A stretch of 47,764 nt of DNA from an uncultured Lachnospiraceae bacterium (GCA_910585625.1 CAJUFQ010000019.1:1-47764); one strand, 5' to 3'. Counted from the stretch's first letter, positions 32,826 through 41,582 are shown. Notes: generated by a model from the sequence alone, not told the origin. Numbers and translations: made by a program.

Positions 32826-34466
32826 ATGATCAGTGCAAACAATATATCCCTGAGAATTGGGAAAAAAGCTTTATTTGAAGATGTCAATATCAAATTCACG
32901 GAAGGCAACTGCTATGGGCTGATTGGCGCCAATGGAGCCGGCAAATCCACTTTTTTAAAAATCCTGACCGGCCAGCTGGAACCTACCAGCGGGGACATCG
33001 CCATCACTCCCGGCCAGCGCCTCTCCTTCCTGCAGCAGGATCATTTCAAATATGATGAGTTTACCGTGCTGGATACCGTCATCATGGGCAACCAGCGTCT
33101 CTACGACATCATGAAAGAAAAAGACGCCATTTATATGAAAGAAGATTTTACCGATGAAGATGGCATCCGTGCCAGCGAGCTGGAAGCAGAGTTTGCGGAA
33201 ATGGACGGATGGAACGCAGAATCCGACGCCGCGCAGCTCTTAAACGGACTGGGCATCGACACAGAACAACATTATTCCTTAATGAAAGACCTTACGGGAG
33301 ACCTGAAAGTCAAAGTGCTTCTTGCCCAGGCGCTCTTCGGCAACCCGGACATCCTGCTCTTAGACGAGCCTACCAACCACCTGGACTTAGACGCTATCGC
33401 ATGGCTGGAAGAATTTTTAATTAACTTTGAGAATACAGTCATCGTAGTTTCTCATGACCGCTATTTCCTGAATAAGGTCTGCACGCACACCGCAGATATT
33501 GATTATGCCAAAATCCAGCTTTATGCCGGGAACTACGATTTCTGGTATGAATCCAGCCAGCTGCTGATTAAGCAGATGAAAGAAGCTAACAAGAAGAAAG
33601 AAGAAAAGATTAAGGAACTGCAGGAATTTATCTCACGTTTCTCTGCCAACGCTTCCAAATCTAAGCAGGCAACTTCCAGGAAACGTGCCTTAGAAAAAAT
33701 CCAGCTGGATGAAATCAAGCCCTCCAGCCGCAAATACCCTTATATTGATTTCCGTCCCAACCGGGAAATCGGCAACGAGGTCCTGACCGTTGAGAACTTA
33801 AGCAAGACCATCGACGGCGTGAAAGTCCTGGACAATATCTCATTCATCGCCGGACATGAGGACAAGATTGCGTTCGTGGGAAGCTGTGAGCTTGCCAAGA
33901 CCACGCTTTTTCAGATTCTTGCCGGGGAAATGGAACCGGATGAAGGGAATTACAAATGGGGCGTGACCACAAGCCAGTCCTACTTCCCAAAGGACAACAC
34001 GAAGATCTTTGACAACGATCTGCAGATTGCCGACTGGCTGACCCAGTTCTCCGAGATTAAGGACGCCACTTATGTCCGGGGCTTCCTGGGGAGAATGCTG
34101 TTTGCCGGGGAGGACGGCATCAAGCGGATGCGGGTACTGTCCGGCGGGGAGAAGGTGCGCGTGCTGCTCTCCCGCATGATGATTGAAGGCTCCAATATCC
34201 TGATTCTTGACGAGCCTACCGACCATCTGGACATGGAGAGCATCACCGCCCTCAACAATGGTCTGATTAAGTTCCCGGGCGTAATCCTTTTTGCCTCCAG
34301 GGACCATCAAGTCGTGCAGACAACTGCAAACCGCATCATCGAATTCCTGCCCAACGGCTCGATGATTGATAAGATTACGACTTATGACGAGTACCTGGAA
34401 AGCGATGAGCTGGCAAGGAAGAGACAGATTTATTCCACGAGCAACGCCCAGGAAGAGGATGACTGA
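32826..34466 (+). CDS. ABC-F family ATPase (YbiT-like)
   Basis: A 546-residue protein with two ABC ATPase domains joined by a charged linker and no membrane part, as in ABC-F translation or ribosome-associated factors. Domain 1 has Walker A GANGAGKST, a degenerate signature (LTGDLKVKVLLAQAL) and DEPTNHLD. Domain 2 has an altered Walker A (GSCELAKTT, with Ala for the last Gly) but an intact LSGGEKVRVLLSR and DEPTDHLD. ELAKTT-type P-loops occur in a clostridial subgroup, so this is probably family-typical. The linker ISRFSANASKSKQATSRKR fits the P-site tRNA interaction motif region. The ATG at 32826 follows GAAAGGA; an upstream in-frame ATG (32766) has no good site. Confidence 0.92.
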   Translation: MISANNISLRIGKKALFEDVNIKFTEGNCYGLIGANGAGKSTFLKILTGQLEPTSGDIAITPGQRLSFLQQDHFKYDEFTVLDTVIMGNQRLYDIMKEKDAIYMKEDFTDEDGIRASELEAEFAEMDGWNAESDAAQLLNGLGIDTEQHYSLMKDLTGDLKVKVLLAQALFGNPDILLLDEPTNHLDLDAIAWLEEFLINFENTVIVVSHDRYFLNKVCTHTADIDYAKIQLYAGNYDFWYESSQLLIKQMKEANKKKEEKIKELQEFISRFSANASKSKQATSRKRALEKIQLDEIKPSSRKYPYIDFRPNREIGNEVLTVENLSKTIDGVKVLDNISFIAGHEDKIAFVGSCELAKTTLFQILAGEMEPDEGNYKWGVTTSQSYFPKDNTKIFDNDLQIADWLTQFSEIKDATYVRGFLGRMLFAGEDGIKRMRVLSGGEKVRVLLSRMMIEGSNILILDEPTDHLDMESITALNNGLIKFPGVILFASRDHQVVQTTANRIIEFLPNGSMIDKITTYDEYLESDELARKRQIYSTSNAQEEDD

Positions 34467-34517
34467 ATGCGGCCTAACTAAGACCGGCTATTCTGAGAAT
34501 AATTTACAAGACAACGG

Positions 34518-34561
34518 ACAGCGCCCATAGCTGCGGCACAGCCCACAGCTATGGGCGTTGT
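34518..34561. terminator. Hairpin between convergent ABC-F and R-M genes
   Basis: A 16-bp stem, 34518-34533 (with GCGCCCATAGCTG) against 34546-34561, has one G-T wobble and a 12-base loop. It separates the end of the ABC-F gene from the convergent specificity gene. The + strand continues as TGTATCTTAC, so the T-run is poor; it may serve both genes. Confidence 0.6.
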
Positions 34562-34590
34562 ATCTTACTCATACAGAACATAGATTCTCA

Positions 34591-35712
34591 CTAAATCCTG
34601 TCACTATATGGTAAAGATTTTATGTATTGCTCCATCCAATCCCAATCGGGAATATATCCCTCGTCAGAAAATTCGCGCCTATCATCTATTACATTGAGGC
34701 CATTTTCATCATGCGCAACAGGCAATTTTATGGTAAAATCTTTTCTGAAATGCGCATTTAGTTCCCGGCCGAAAGCCTGGTACTTGACCTTACATTCATT
34801 TCTGATCAATGTTGCAATAAATAACTTCACATAATCAGATAACGGTACCTTTTCGCTCAATACTGCAACATTTTGGGCAGTATAAAACGGCTTTCTTTGG
34901 ATAAAGCATGCCCCTAAGAAACTCCCACCTAATGCCAAAGTCATCGTTCCTGCAGGAAACGGCTCTTCACCTTCAATTTCATCCACAAATCCAACGACAC
35001 CATTGCCATTGCTGTCACGGGAAACATAGTTATATCTTGGGGTATTGCTTGTGGTAGCCACGGCATCAATGCCATTGCCCATTTGCGCATTCATAATCCG
35101 GTGCAAATAGAATTCTTTCCATGTGTCTGTGGCCAAAGGCACAGCAGTTTGTTTTTTCACAGCTGTAGCCAAAGGCTTATAGTGCAATGACTTTATATAC
35201 TCCTCCATCCATTGCCAATCAGGGATATACCCTTCATCAGAAAACCCAGATTCCTTATCTTTTACAATCACACCGTTTCCATCATGTCTGGCCGGAAGCA
35301 ACAAATAGGTTTTTTCTATAGACTCCTTAAGAAATGCGCGCCCATAGGAATAGCGGAAACGTTCACGCCGCAAAAGAGCGACGATAAACATCGCGACATA
35401 TTTATTAATCCATTGCGCCCGAATCACTATCATATGGTCTCCTGTTACAAAAGGATTGGATTGATAGGAAACAGTAGCAGTAGTATCGCCAATCACGATA
35501 GCATTTCCATCCTCTATATTATCAACATCACTCTCTGATACATAGCAGTCCACGCCATTATTCGTTTCCGTTCGGGATACAAACGGCAGATAACCGGTTC
35601 TCTTATGCGAAGATGTTGACAATTCAATTTTAGCATATGCTTTTGCCTTATAGATATCATCAATGAGCTTACCAAACTTAAACGGTTTCCAATTACCGAT
35701 ATCAAGATTCAT
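34591..35712 (-). CDS. Type IIB (BcgI-like) restriction system specificity subunit
   Basis: A 373-residue DNA-recognition subunit with two homologous target-recognition halves. Each half ends in nearly the same sequence (FSDEGYIPDWQWMEEYIKSL near 170 and FSDEGYIPDWDWMEQYIKSL at the C-terminus), preceded by similar PARHDGNG/PVAHDENG segments. BcgIB is 341 residues, about the same size, and binds a bipartite asymmetric site. The ATG follows GAGGGGG and overlaps the end of the nuclease-methyltransferase gene by 11 bp, indicating one operon. The DNA here is visibly richer in A+T than its neighbours, as in laterally acquired R-M systems. The target sequence cannot be predicted. Confidence 0.85.
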   Translation of the reverse strand: MNLDIGNWKPFKFGKLIDDIYKAKAYAKIELSTSSHKRTGYLPFVSRTETNNGVDCYVSESDVDNIEDGNAIVIGDTTATVSYQSNPFVTGDHMIVIRAQWINKYVAMFIVALLRRERFRYSYGRAFLKESIEKTYLLLPARHDGNGVIVKDKESGFSDEGYIPDWQWMEEYIKSLHYKPLATAVKKQTAVPLATDTWKEFYLHRIMNAQMGNGIDAVATTSNTPRYNYVSRDSNGNGVVGFVDEIEGEEPFPAGTMTLALGGSFLGACFIQRKPFYTAQNVAVLSEKVPLSDYVKLFIATLIRNECKVKYQAFGRELNAHFRKDFTIKLPVAHDENGLNVIDDRREFSDEGYIPDWDWMEQYIKSLPYSDRI

Positions 35713-37564
35713 ATATTTCCCCCTCTTTTATCAGATAGGACAAATAATCATTTAATACTTTCTGGAAATCTTCTTCCGTTAACGTACTGTAATCTGTCTC
35801 CATATACGCTTCCGCAAGCCACTCATCTTTCCATGTCACCTTTTTCATTACCGATAATCCCGGAACTTCACGCTTATTCCTATATAAGTCCAGCCACTTT
35901 TCTTCGGTCTTCACCCACAAGCTATTTCCCTCAGAATCTGCTAATTCAATCCGCCCTAACCCTTTTCGTTTTATGAATGTATCATCCTTAAAATAGCCAA
36001 AGAACGTATCCCTATTTGCCCTGTCATGTTTTTGGGAAAGTTCAAATACCATACAGCAGGCTATGGCAGACGCACCTGGGTAGAACATCTCCGTGGGCAA
36101 GGAAAATACCGCGTCCAGCGTATAATTGTCCAGCATTTTCTTTTTAAATTTTTTCACATCCCCACTATTGCCAATCGCCGCCTGCATAGGAAGCAGCACT
36201 GCCATCTTGCACGTAGCTGGCACGTGCCTTGCAATCCATTCTACATAATGCAGCCCTTTGGAAGGATCTTCCTTTTTCCTTGAGTCCCAATTCTTTGTAT
36301 ACTCAGGGTCACAGCACTTTTTTGTCGCATTATACGGAGGGTTCATCAAAACAATGTTGATATCATTCTCCTCTATCCACTTACTGCGCTTAAACATAGA
36401 GTCCTGGACAACATTTGAGTTGCCATCGCCATGAATCAGCATATTTGTTGAAGAAAGCCCAAACGCGCCCTCCTCATACTCAATACCGAAAATCTGATTT
36501 TTCTTTACCTCTTCTCTTTCCGCTTCCGTATCACAGTCATCCATGGCATCTGTCATTGCGCGTACAAGAAATGCCCCGCTTCCGCAGCAAGGATCTAACA
36601 CTCTGGAATTCTTATTAACCCCAACTGCCTTACTCATAAAATCACAGATATGATCCGGGGTAAACGCTTGGTTCTTGTCAGACTTGCCGACATATTTGTT
36701 AAAAGTCGTAAAAAATAAATTTAACAAATCCTGACCCGCTGTGTTCTTATCATCAATATAGGGGACAACGTTATCATCGATAAACTCCAAGAGTTCTCCC
36801 AATTCCTTATAAGTCAGGCTCGTGACGTCCTGATCCCCTAACACTTTATTATTTAAAATAGCCAGCTTTCCGGCTTTGTTTAAATCACCGCCTTTTGTGA
36901 GAAGCCCCTCTAAGATTCCCTTGACGTTTTTAATGATAACCTGCTCAGGAGCCAATATTTTTCCGGTCTCAGGGTCTATTGTCTCTTTGACGTTTTTATA
37001 TACCAGGCCATTTTTAAGGGCAAGCAGGCAAGTTCCCACAAACTGACTGCGGAGTTTTTCATTGATTCCGTCAGAATGCAGCTTTTCATTAAGGATTTTG
37101 ATAGAATCCACAACTTTAATTTTATCATTCACCTTGCCGAAACATAAATCCTCATATTCTTCAAATGTCCGCAAAACTGTCTCATCGGATTTATGCCCAT
37201 CGTCAATTATTACGGACTGACCATGCCATACCCAAATTTCATTACCATCCGTTTCCGCAAGGATGGCTACGATTTTCTTCCCAGAATACGCTTTTTCATA
37301 ACGGACATAATCCTGCAGCTGGGATTGAATCTTTGCTTTATCCCATTTCTTAAAATTATTCTTGCACTCAACAAGGACAGCCAAGCGATTGTTCTCAAAT
37401 CTGATATCAAGGAAGTTATGCTTTGCCCCAGAAGCGGCTTTCTGGTAATCTTTGATATCTTTGCCGACTGACTTTAATGCCTGCGCATAACTAAACTCGC
37501 CTAACTCCGTATTCCCAACACGGTATTTATCGCCAATCCTGTTAATTATATCAAATCTGTTCAT
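35702..37564 (-). CDS. Type IIB (BcgI-like) nuclease-methyltransferase subunit
   Basis: A 620-residue protein combining cleavage and methylation. The N-terminal ~120 residues carry a PD-(D/E)XK nuclease pattern: Asp53 in FLDIRFE and E66-C-K68 in LVECKNNF. An HsdM-like helical region follows from about 150, then an N6-adenine methyltransferase core with SAM-binding motif I VLDPCCGSGAFL (323-334) and catalytic NPPY (408-411). BcgIA is 637 residues with the same order. Such enzymes cut on both sides of their site, releasing a short fragment. AGGAGG precedes the ATG; a promoter lies at 37606-37634. A plain type I HsdM is less likely because of the nuclease domain and the absence of hsdR. Confidence 0.87.
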   Translation of the reverse strand: MNRFDIINRIGDKYRVGNTELGEFSYAQALKSVGKDIKDYQKAASGAKHNFLDIRFENNRLAVLVECKNNFKKWDKAKIQSQLQDYVRYEKAYSGKKIVAILAETDGNEIWVWHGQSVIIDDGHKSDETVLRTFEEYEDLCFGKVNDKIKVVDSIKILNEKLHSDGINEKLRSQFVGTCLLALKNGLVYKNVKETIDPETGKILAPEQVIIKNVKGILEGLLTKGGDLNKAGKLAILNNKVLGDQDVTSLTYKELGELLEFIDDNVVPYIDDKNTAGQDLLNLFFTTFNKYVGKSDKNQAFTPDHICDFMSKAVGVNKNSRVLDPCCGSGAFLVRAMTDAMDDCDTEAEREEVKKNQIFGIEYEEGAFGLSSTNMLIHGDGNSNVVQDSMFKRSKWIEENDINIVLMNPPYNATKKCCDPEYTKNWDSRKKEDPSKGLHYVEWIARHVPATCKMAVLLPMQAAIGNSGDVKKFKKKMLDNYTLDAVFSLPTEMFYPGASAIACCMVFELSQKHDRANRDTFFGYFKDDTFIKRKGLGRIELADSEGNSLWVKTEEKWLDLYRNKREVPGLSVMKKVTWKDEWLAEAYMETDYSTLTEEDFQKVLNDYLSYLIKEGEIYES

Positions 37565-37605
37565 CTTTACTGCCTCCTCGCCGCCGCAAACGTATGTACG
37601 TCCGT

Positions 37606-37634
37606 ATTATAACACCATATCATGAAATGTGCAA
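37606..37634 (-). promoter_or_regulatory. Promoter of the type IIB R-M operon
   Basis: On the minus strand TTGCAC (37629-37634) and TATAAT (37606-37611) are separated by 17 bp, about 40 bp before the methyltransferase start. No controller-protein gene or C-box repeat is seen. Confidence 0.75.
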
Positions 37635-37742
37635 GACGTCTATGCTGCCAAAGGCAGCAAGGCCTTTTGGTACGAAAATATTAGCTGATATAAAAAATGG
37701 GGAAGTTCAAAAGGAAACACAGACCATGCATATAAAATTCCC

Positions 37743-38645
37743 TCAGAATCCATTCCTGCCCTCTCCTGACCGGAGGCTTAAAAACGCCCCCAGATTCCCG
37801 CGCTTCCCGCGGCTTGCCCGGTGGGAAAACAGCAGCCTGGGATTACAGCAAGTGCAGATGTCCGTCACAGAAAGATGTTCCTGCAGGATTCCCGCCTCTG
37901 AAAGCACAATAGCATTGGCACGCCATAAGTCAAGCTGGTATTTCCCGTTTCCCTTGTCTGTCAAAATCTCCTCTTCGTGCCCGGAAAATTCCCGCTCAAA
38001 TGCTTCTGCCACGTCCGCGCTGACTTCATAGCAATCCTGGCAGATGGACGGACCGATGGCACAGACCACGTTTTCAGGCTGCGTCCCGAACTCGCGGCGC
38101 ATTGCCTCCAAGGTTGCACGTCCCATCCTTCCCACTGTCCCACGCCAACCAGAATGAGACAGGCCAATGGCTCGTTTTTCTACATCCACAAAATACAAGG
38201 GGACACAATCTGCATAAAAGGTAGACAGCACAAGACCCGGCTCGTCAGTAATCAGGCCGTCCACATCCGCATAGCCGCGCTCTCTTTCAATCCCTTTTCC
38301 GGCGTCTTCCCTGCCCACGCGCCTGACATTTGTGGTGTGCGTCTGATCGCTCAGCACAAAATCCTTGTACTGGCGCCCCATCACCTTAGACACCCTGCGG
38401 AAATTCTCTTCCACCGCCAGCCGGTCGTCGCCTCTGGTGAAGCTCAGGTTCAGGCTTTCATAGATACCCCTGCTGACGCCCCCAAGCCGGGTGGTAAAAC
38501 AATGTTCCACAATCCCTGTCTGCTCTAACAGCGGATAAGAAAGATACGGAAATACTACAGAGGGAAGCTGCACGGAGCGCATGACTGGCGCTGGCAGCTT
38601 CCCCTCGGTCTGTTTTCTGATTATTGTATGTTCTGTATTGCCCAA
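37743..38645 (-). CDS. pgeF: Peptidoglycan editing factor PgeF (YfiH/laccase-like)
   Basis: A 300-residue protein of the multicopper polyphenol oxidase-like family. PgeF proteins remove wrongly built cell-wall precursors (cytosolic amidase acting on UDP-MurNAc with L-Ser). The metal/catalytic motifs are SHSGWRGTVGRM, IGPSICQDCYEV and the DQTHT segment near residue 100. The start is a TTG at 38645 with AGGGAGG seven bases upstream. It is the last gene of the rplS-to-pgeF cluster, 52 bp after the YraN gene. There is no signal peptide, consistent with a cytoplasmic location. Confidence 0.92.
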   Translation of the reverse strand: MGNTEHTIIRKQTEGKLPAPVMRSVQLPSVVFPYLSYPLLEQTGIVEHCFTTRLGGVSRGIYESLNLSFTRGDDRLAVEENFRRVSKVMGRQYKDFVLSDQTHTTNVRRVGREDAGKGIERERGYADVDGLITDEPGLVLSTFYADCVPLYFVDVEKRAIGLSHSGWRGTVGRMGRATLEAMRREFGTQPENVVCAIGPSICQDCYEVSADVAEAFEREFSGHEEEILTDKGNGKYQLDLWRANAIVLSEAGILQEHLSVTDICTCCNPRLLFSHRASRGKRGNLGAFLSLRSGEGRNGF

Positions 38646-38697
38646 AGCCTTTCCTCCCTTTATCTTATATTTTCATATCAAATCTTGTCAGATTCCA

Positions 38698-39060
38698 CTA
38701 CCGCCCAAAGGCATCGGGAATATGGATTACCTCATCGCCGATAATCCCCACTACGTCAAAACGGCAGGGCGTGCCCTCCCCAAAACCATGGCGCAGGCAG
38801 TAAACATCCGCCGTCTTGCCAATCCGCCGCTGCTTCCTTATGTCCACTGCCTCCAAGGGATGCCCGCCGCTGTCCGAAACGCGGTATTTAACTTCCACGA
38901 AGACCAGGTACTTTCCTTCACTCGCAATTAGGTCAATTTCCCCAAATCTGCTATGGAAATTGCGCTGCAGTATCTGAAACCCTTGTCTTTCCAGATAATC
39001 CGCAGCCAGCTGCTCATAATGCGCCCCTTTTTTCCGATTGCTGTTCCCCTCTCTCGCCAA
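38698..39060 (-). CDS. yraN: YraN/UPF0102 family endonuclease-like protein
   Basis: A 120-residue protein of the UPF0102 family, which has a Holliday-junction-resolvase-like nuclease fold. Motifs seen are HYEQLAADYLERQGFQIL, FGEIDLIASEGKYLVFVEVK (the D...E-V-K active-site pattern) and RRIGKTADVYCLRHG. The start is a TTG at 39060 with GGAGAGAGGG in front; no ATG fits. In many Firmicutes this gene sits just after rnhB/ylqGH, as here. Its cellular role is not established, although a DNA processing function is suggested by the fold. Confidence 0.9.
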   Translation of the reverse strand: MAREGNSNRKKGAHYEQLAADYLERQGFQILQRNFHSRFGEIDLIASEGKYLVFVEVKYRVSDSGGHPLEAVDIRKQRRIGKTADVYCLRHGFGEGTPCRFDVVGIIGDEVIHIPDAFGR

Positions 39061-39110
39061 ACTCCCTCTCTCCTTTTGCGGCTATGTCTTCCCAGCTTTC
39101 CGTCCTGTTG

Positions 39111-39235
39111 ATTTTTTCAGCCATATTATTTCAGCTTATTGTTTCAGTCATGTCATTTCAGCTTATTGTTTCGTCCATATCATTTCAGCTTATTATTCAG
39201 CCGTATCATTTCAGCTTTGATTTCAGCTTCTCCAT
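39111..39235 (-). repeat. 26-27-bp tandem array formed from the 3' end of the FlhB-like gene
   Basis: Four units (39111-39137, 39138-39164, 39165-39191, 39192-39217) plus a partial fifth share AAGCTGAAATGATATGG on the minus strand. The unit matches the gene's own end (GATATGGAGAAGCTGAAA), and the real stop codon (39206-39208) lies in the fourth unit. The array fills most of the gap before the yraN gene. Confidence 0.9.
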
Positions 39236-39532
39236 ATCATCTACGAATACAAGAATCTCCGCCACTACCTCGTACAGTTCCGGTGGAATCATTTCCCCGA
39301 TTTCCAATTTGGATAAGGTTTTCGCCAGCTTGTCATCGCGGTAAAAAGGGATGTTCTCTTCCTTGGCTTTTTCAATAATCCGCTCCGCCGTATAACCCTT
39401 GCCGGTAGCAATGATTTTCGGCGCCCGTTCTCCCGGCTCATAGGCCACCGCCACGGCTGTTTTCTGATGCCGCCCTTTCTCGCTCTCTGCCGTGACCGGT
39501 TCCCCAGTATTTTTGTATCGTACCTCGTCCAC
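39206..39532 (-). CDS. Free-standing FlhB C-terminal-like protein (YlqH-like)
   Basis: A 108-residue homologue of the cytoplasmic C-terminal domain of FlhB/YscU, the substrate-specificity switch of type III export. TAVAVAYEPGERAPKIIATG, AEENIPFYRDD-like and EIGEMIPPELYEVVAEIL segments align with FlhB-C. The autocleavage motif NPTH is missing (the equivalent site reads HQKT), and there is no membrane domain. It matches Bacillus YlqH in the same gene neighbourhood. The start is a GTG at 39532 with AAGGGGG seven bases before it. The preceding gene encodes a FliK-like protein, the partner of FlhB-C in flagella. Its job outside flagella is unknown. Confidence 0.88.
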   Translation of the reverse strand: MDEVRYKNTGEPVTAESEKGRHQKTAVAVAYEPGERAPKIIATGKGYTAERIIEKAKEENIPFYRDDKLAKTLSKLEIGEMIPPELYEVVAEILVFVDDMEKLKSKLK

Positions 39533-39580
39533 CAGACGGCCCCCTTCCTTTTAGCTTTTCCAGCAAATATCGCACGTTTC

Positions 39581-41521
39581 TTAAGCCTTCACATCAAAAG
39601 AATATCTCTGCAGCCTTCCCGGCGGGTTCTCCCTTTCCAGGAAATCCTGCACGAAATCCTGTTTCTTTTTGCGGTTTTCCACCTTAACCTCACAGGAGTA
39701 CCCTTTTTCCTGCAAGCGTTCCACAAGTTCCCCCGCATACCCTGAAATCAGCCGGCAGGAAAACTCATCTTCAAAATAAAACTCCGTCTGCACAGAGCTT
39801 CCCAAAAGCTTGACAAATATGTCCGTAGACCCCAGATTGTCCATATCCAAATGGAGCAGCGCCGTCAGCTCCCCCTCCTTCTGCCGGAGGTTTTTCTTAT
39901 TCGTATATACATAAAGTTCGCTATGGGCGTCCTGGTTCTGTAACTTCATTGGCAGCTGCACATAAGTATACATCTGGTTCATCTGGTTCATGAATTCCAG
40001 GTTACTCTGCACAGATTGCGCGCTCCTTGCCAGGACGGAACCTTCTTTCCCTGCCTGCGCAAGCGTCTGCTGCAATTCTGACATCTGACTGGACAGCCGC
40101 TGGTAAAATTCCTTGACAGCCCCTTCTTCTTTCAGCTTTTCCGGGGTCAGCATCCACTGCTCTGCCATTGCCTGCTTGAGCAGGCCCTTATATTCCTCAG
40201 AATGAAATAATTTGTGAAGGGAAGAGCCATCGGCATCCTCGCTCTGACTCACGGCTTCCATAATCTGCTGCAGCATTTCCCCTGCGCCCAAGCTGGCGTT
40301 CAGCCTCCCATTAGGAAGGAGCTGCCCATTCCCCTTTGCCCCGGAAAACTCCTGAAGCAATGCCGTAAGCCTGCTTTGCTGCTCACCGGTAAGGATATGC
40401 GCCACGTCAGTCGGCGTTGCGTTTGCGCCTGCCGCAGCCTGCCCTGCAGTATTTCCATCTGCCTGGGAAATCTGCCCGGCCGTATCTCCTCTAACCATAT
40501 TTTCTCCAGAAATACTGTTTCCCGGCTGAGCCTCACTGCCAGCGTCTCCCGGCACCTGGCTTTCACCGTCAATCCCTCCAGGCTGCCAGCCTTGGCCGGA
40601 TAGCGCCTCCCCTGCAGTATTCCCGCCAGGGAGCGTTTCCCCTTGCGTTCCCCCATCTGCAATACCCTGTTGGATAACCGTCCCCTGCGCAGCGTCTGCG
40701 TCCGTAGCCGGAAAGCCCATAACTGTCTGGTTCTGTGCCAAATCCCCTTGCGTCGCTTGGTTGTTAACATTCCCCGTCTGTGCCTCGGAGGACGGCTGCT
40801 GCCCTCCGCCAAGGAGGATAGACAGAATCTGCTGTTGGAACCCCAGAATGGATCCCGGCGTCTGTGACATTGTCCCGCTCCCCTGCGAGGCAAACATCTG
40901 CTCCGGAAGCTTTGCTATACCTTCCATCAGGCGGTTCATATCTGGCAGGATAGCCTGCTGTCCATTTTTATAATTCTGGAATTGGTTCAGCGAATCCTCG
41001 GTAATCACGAACCCAAGCTTCTGCATCTGCACGAGCGTCTGTATGTCTGCCTTAGGGAAAGACGATAGGGTACGCATCATCTGCAGTAAGCTTTCCCTGT
41101 TAATCGGCATTTTCTCTGCCATCATCTGGTTTACCATGGCCAGGTTCCTGTCATTGACCTTAAGCCCGGCCGCCTCCAGGGCTTTCAGAAGCGTAGGGTT
41201 CTGGGCGCTCTCTAAAGACACCGGACGAATGGCTATCTGCTCCCCGGTATAGGATTTCACTTCAAACAGCATGGGCTGGCCTTTTTCCAAGCTGACCCCG
41301 GCTTCCATCCTCGCAGAAATAGTACTCCCGTCATTGAGCCCAATAGTTACCTGGCCGTTTTTAATCTCCGTAACTGTTCCCTCAAACACTTTGCCGGGCA
41401 GCATTTCCTGCGCCTGCCCCGAGACCTGGCGCACCGCCCCCGCTTCCCTGGCCTGGCCCATCCCCTGGGCATTGGACGGCGTGCTGTTTGGGTATTGATA
41501 AACACTATCTATAAATGACAT
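39581..41521 (-). CDS. FliK-like hook-length-control domain protein (YlqG-like)
   Basis: A 646-residue protein. The central part (about 240-400) is low-complexity and rich in Gly, Gln, Asn, Thr and Ala. The C-terminal ~130 residues resemble the FliK C-terminal domain: ELTALLHLDMDNLGSTDIFV, QTEFYFEDEFSCRLISGYA and ELVERLQEKGYSCEVKV. This is the place of ylqG in Bacillus, between rnhB and ylqH. The ATG at 41521 follows GGGAAGG and is chosen over upstream in-frame codons that run into rnhB. No flagellar genes are in the window. It probably works with the FlhB-like protein encoded 48 bp downstream. Confidence 0.82.
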   Translation of the reverse strand: MSFIDSVYQYPNSTPSNAQGMGQAREAGAVRQVSGQAQEMLPGKVFEGTVTEIKNGQVTIGLNDGSTISARMEAGVSLEKGQPMLFEVKSYTGEQIAIRPVSLESAQNPTLLKALEAAGLKVNDRNLAMVNQMMAEKMPINRESLLQMMRTLSSFPKADIQTLVQMQKLGFVITEDSLNQFQNYKNGQQAILPDMNRLMEGIAKLPEQMFASQGSGTMSQTPGSILGFQQQILSILLGGGQQPSSEAQTGNVNNQATQGDLAQNQTVMGFPATDADAAQGTVIQQGIADGGTQGETLPGGNTAGEALSGQGWQPGGIDGESQVPGDAGSEAQPGNSISGENMVRGDTAGQISQADGNTAGQAAAGANATPTDVAHILTGEQQSRLTALLQEFSGAKGNGQLLPNGRLNASLGAGEMLQQIMEAVSQSEDADGSSLHKLFHSEEYKGLLKQAMAEQWMLTPEKLKEEGAVKEFYQRLSSQMSELQQTLAQAGKEGSVLARSAQSVQSNLEFMNQMNQMYTYVQLPMKLQNQDAHSELYVYTNKKNLRQKEGELTALLHLDMDNLGSTDIFVKLLGSSVQTEFYFEDEFSCRLISGYAGELVERLQEKGYSCEVKVENRKKKQDFVQDFLERENPPGRLQRYSFDVKA

Positions 41522-41582
41522 TGCCTTCCCTGCCTTTCTGTTCCCCCGTCTGCATTGAGACCTTCCTCTCCCTGACTGCGGG

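Noticed and set aside
33890..33925. Inactivated second ATPase site in the ABC-F protein (GSCELAKTT)
   Set aside because: ELAKTT-type P-loops appear to be normal in this clostridial ABC-F subgroup, and Walker B and the signature are intact, so it is not counted as a defect.
34591..37564. Plain type I HsdM/HsdS pair
   Set aside because: The methyltransferase has an N-terminal nuclease pattern (D...ECK), no hsdR is present, and sizes match BcgIA/BcgIB better.
37640..37680. GCTGCCAAAGGCAGC hairpin as the pgeF terminator
   Set aside because: Three-base loop and no T-run; possible but not supported.
39111..39217. CRISPR array
   Set aside because: Units are contiguous 26-27-bp repeats without spacers, and they derive from the neighbouring gene end.
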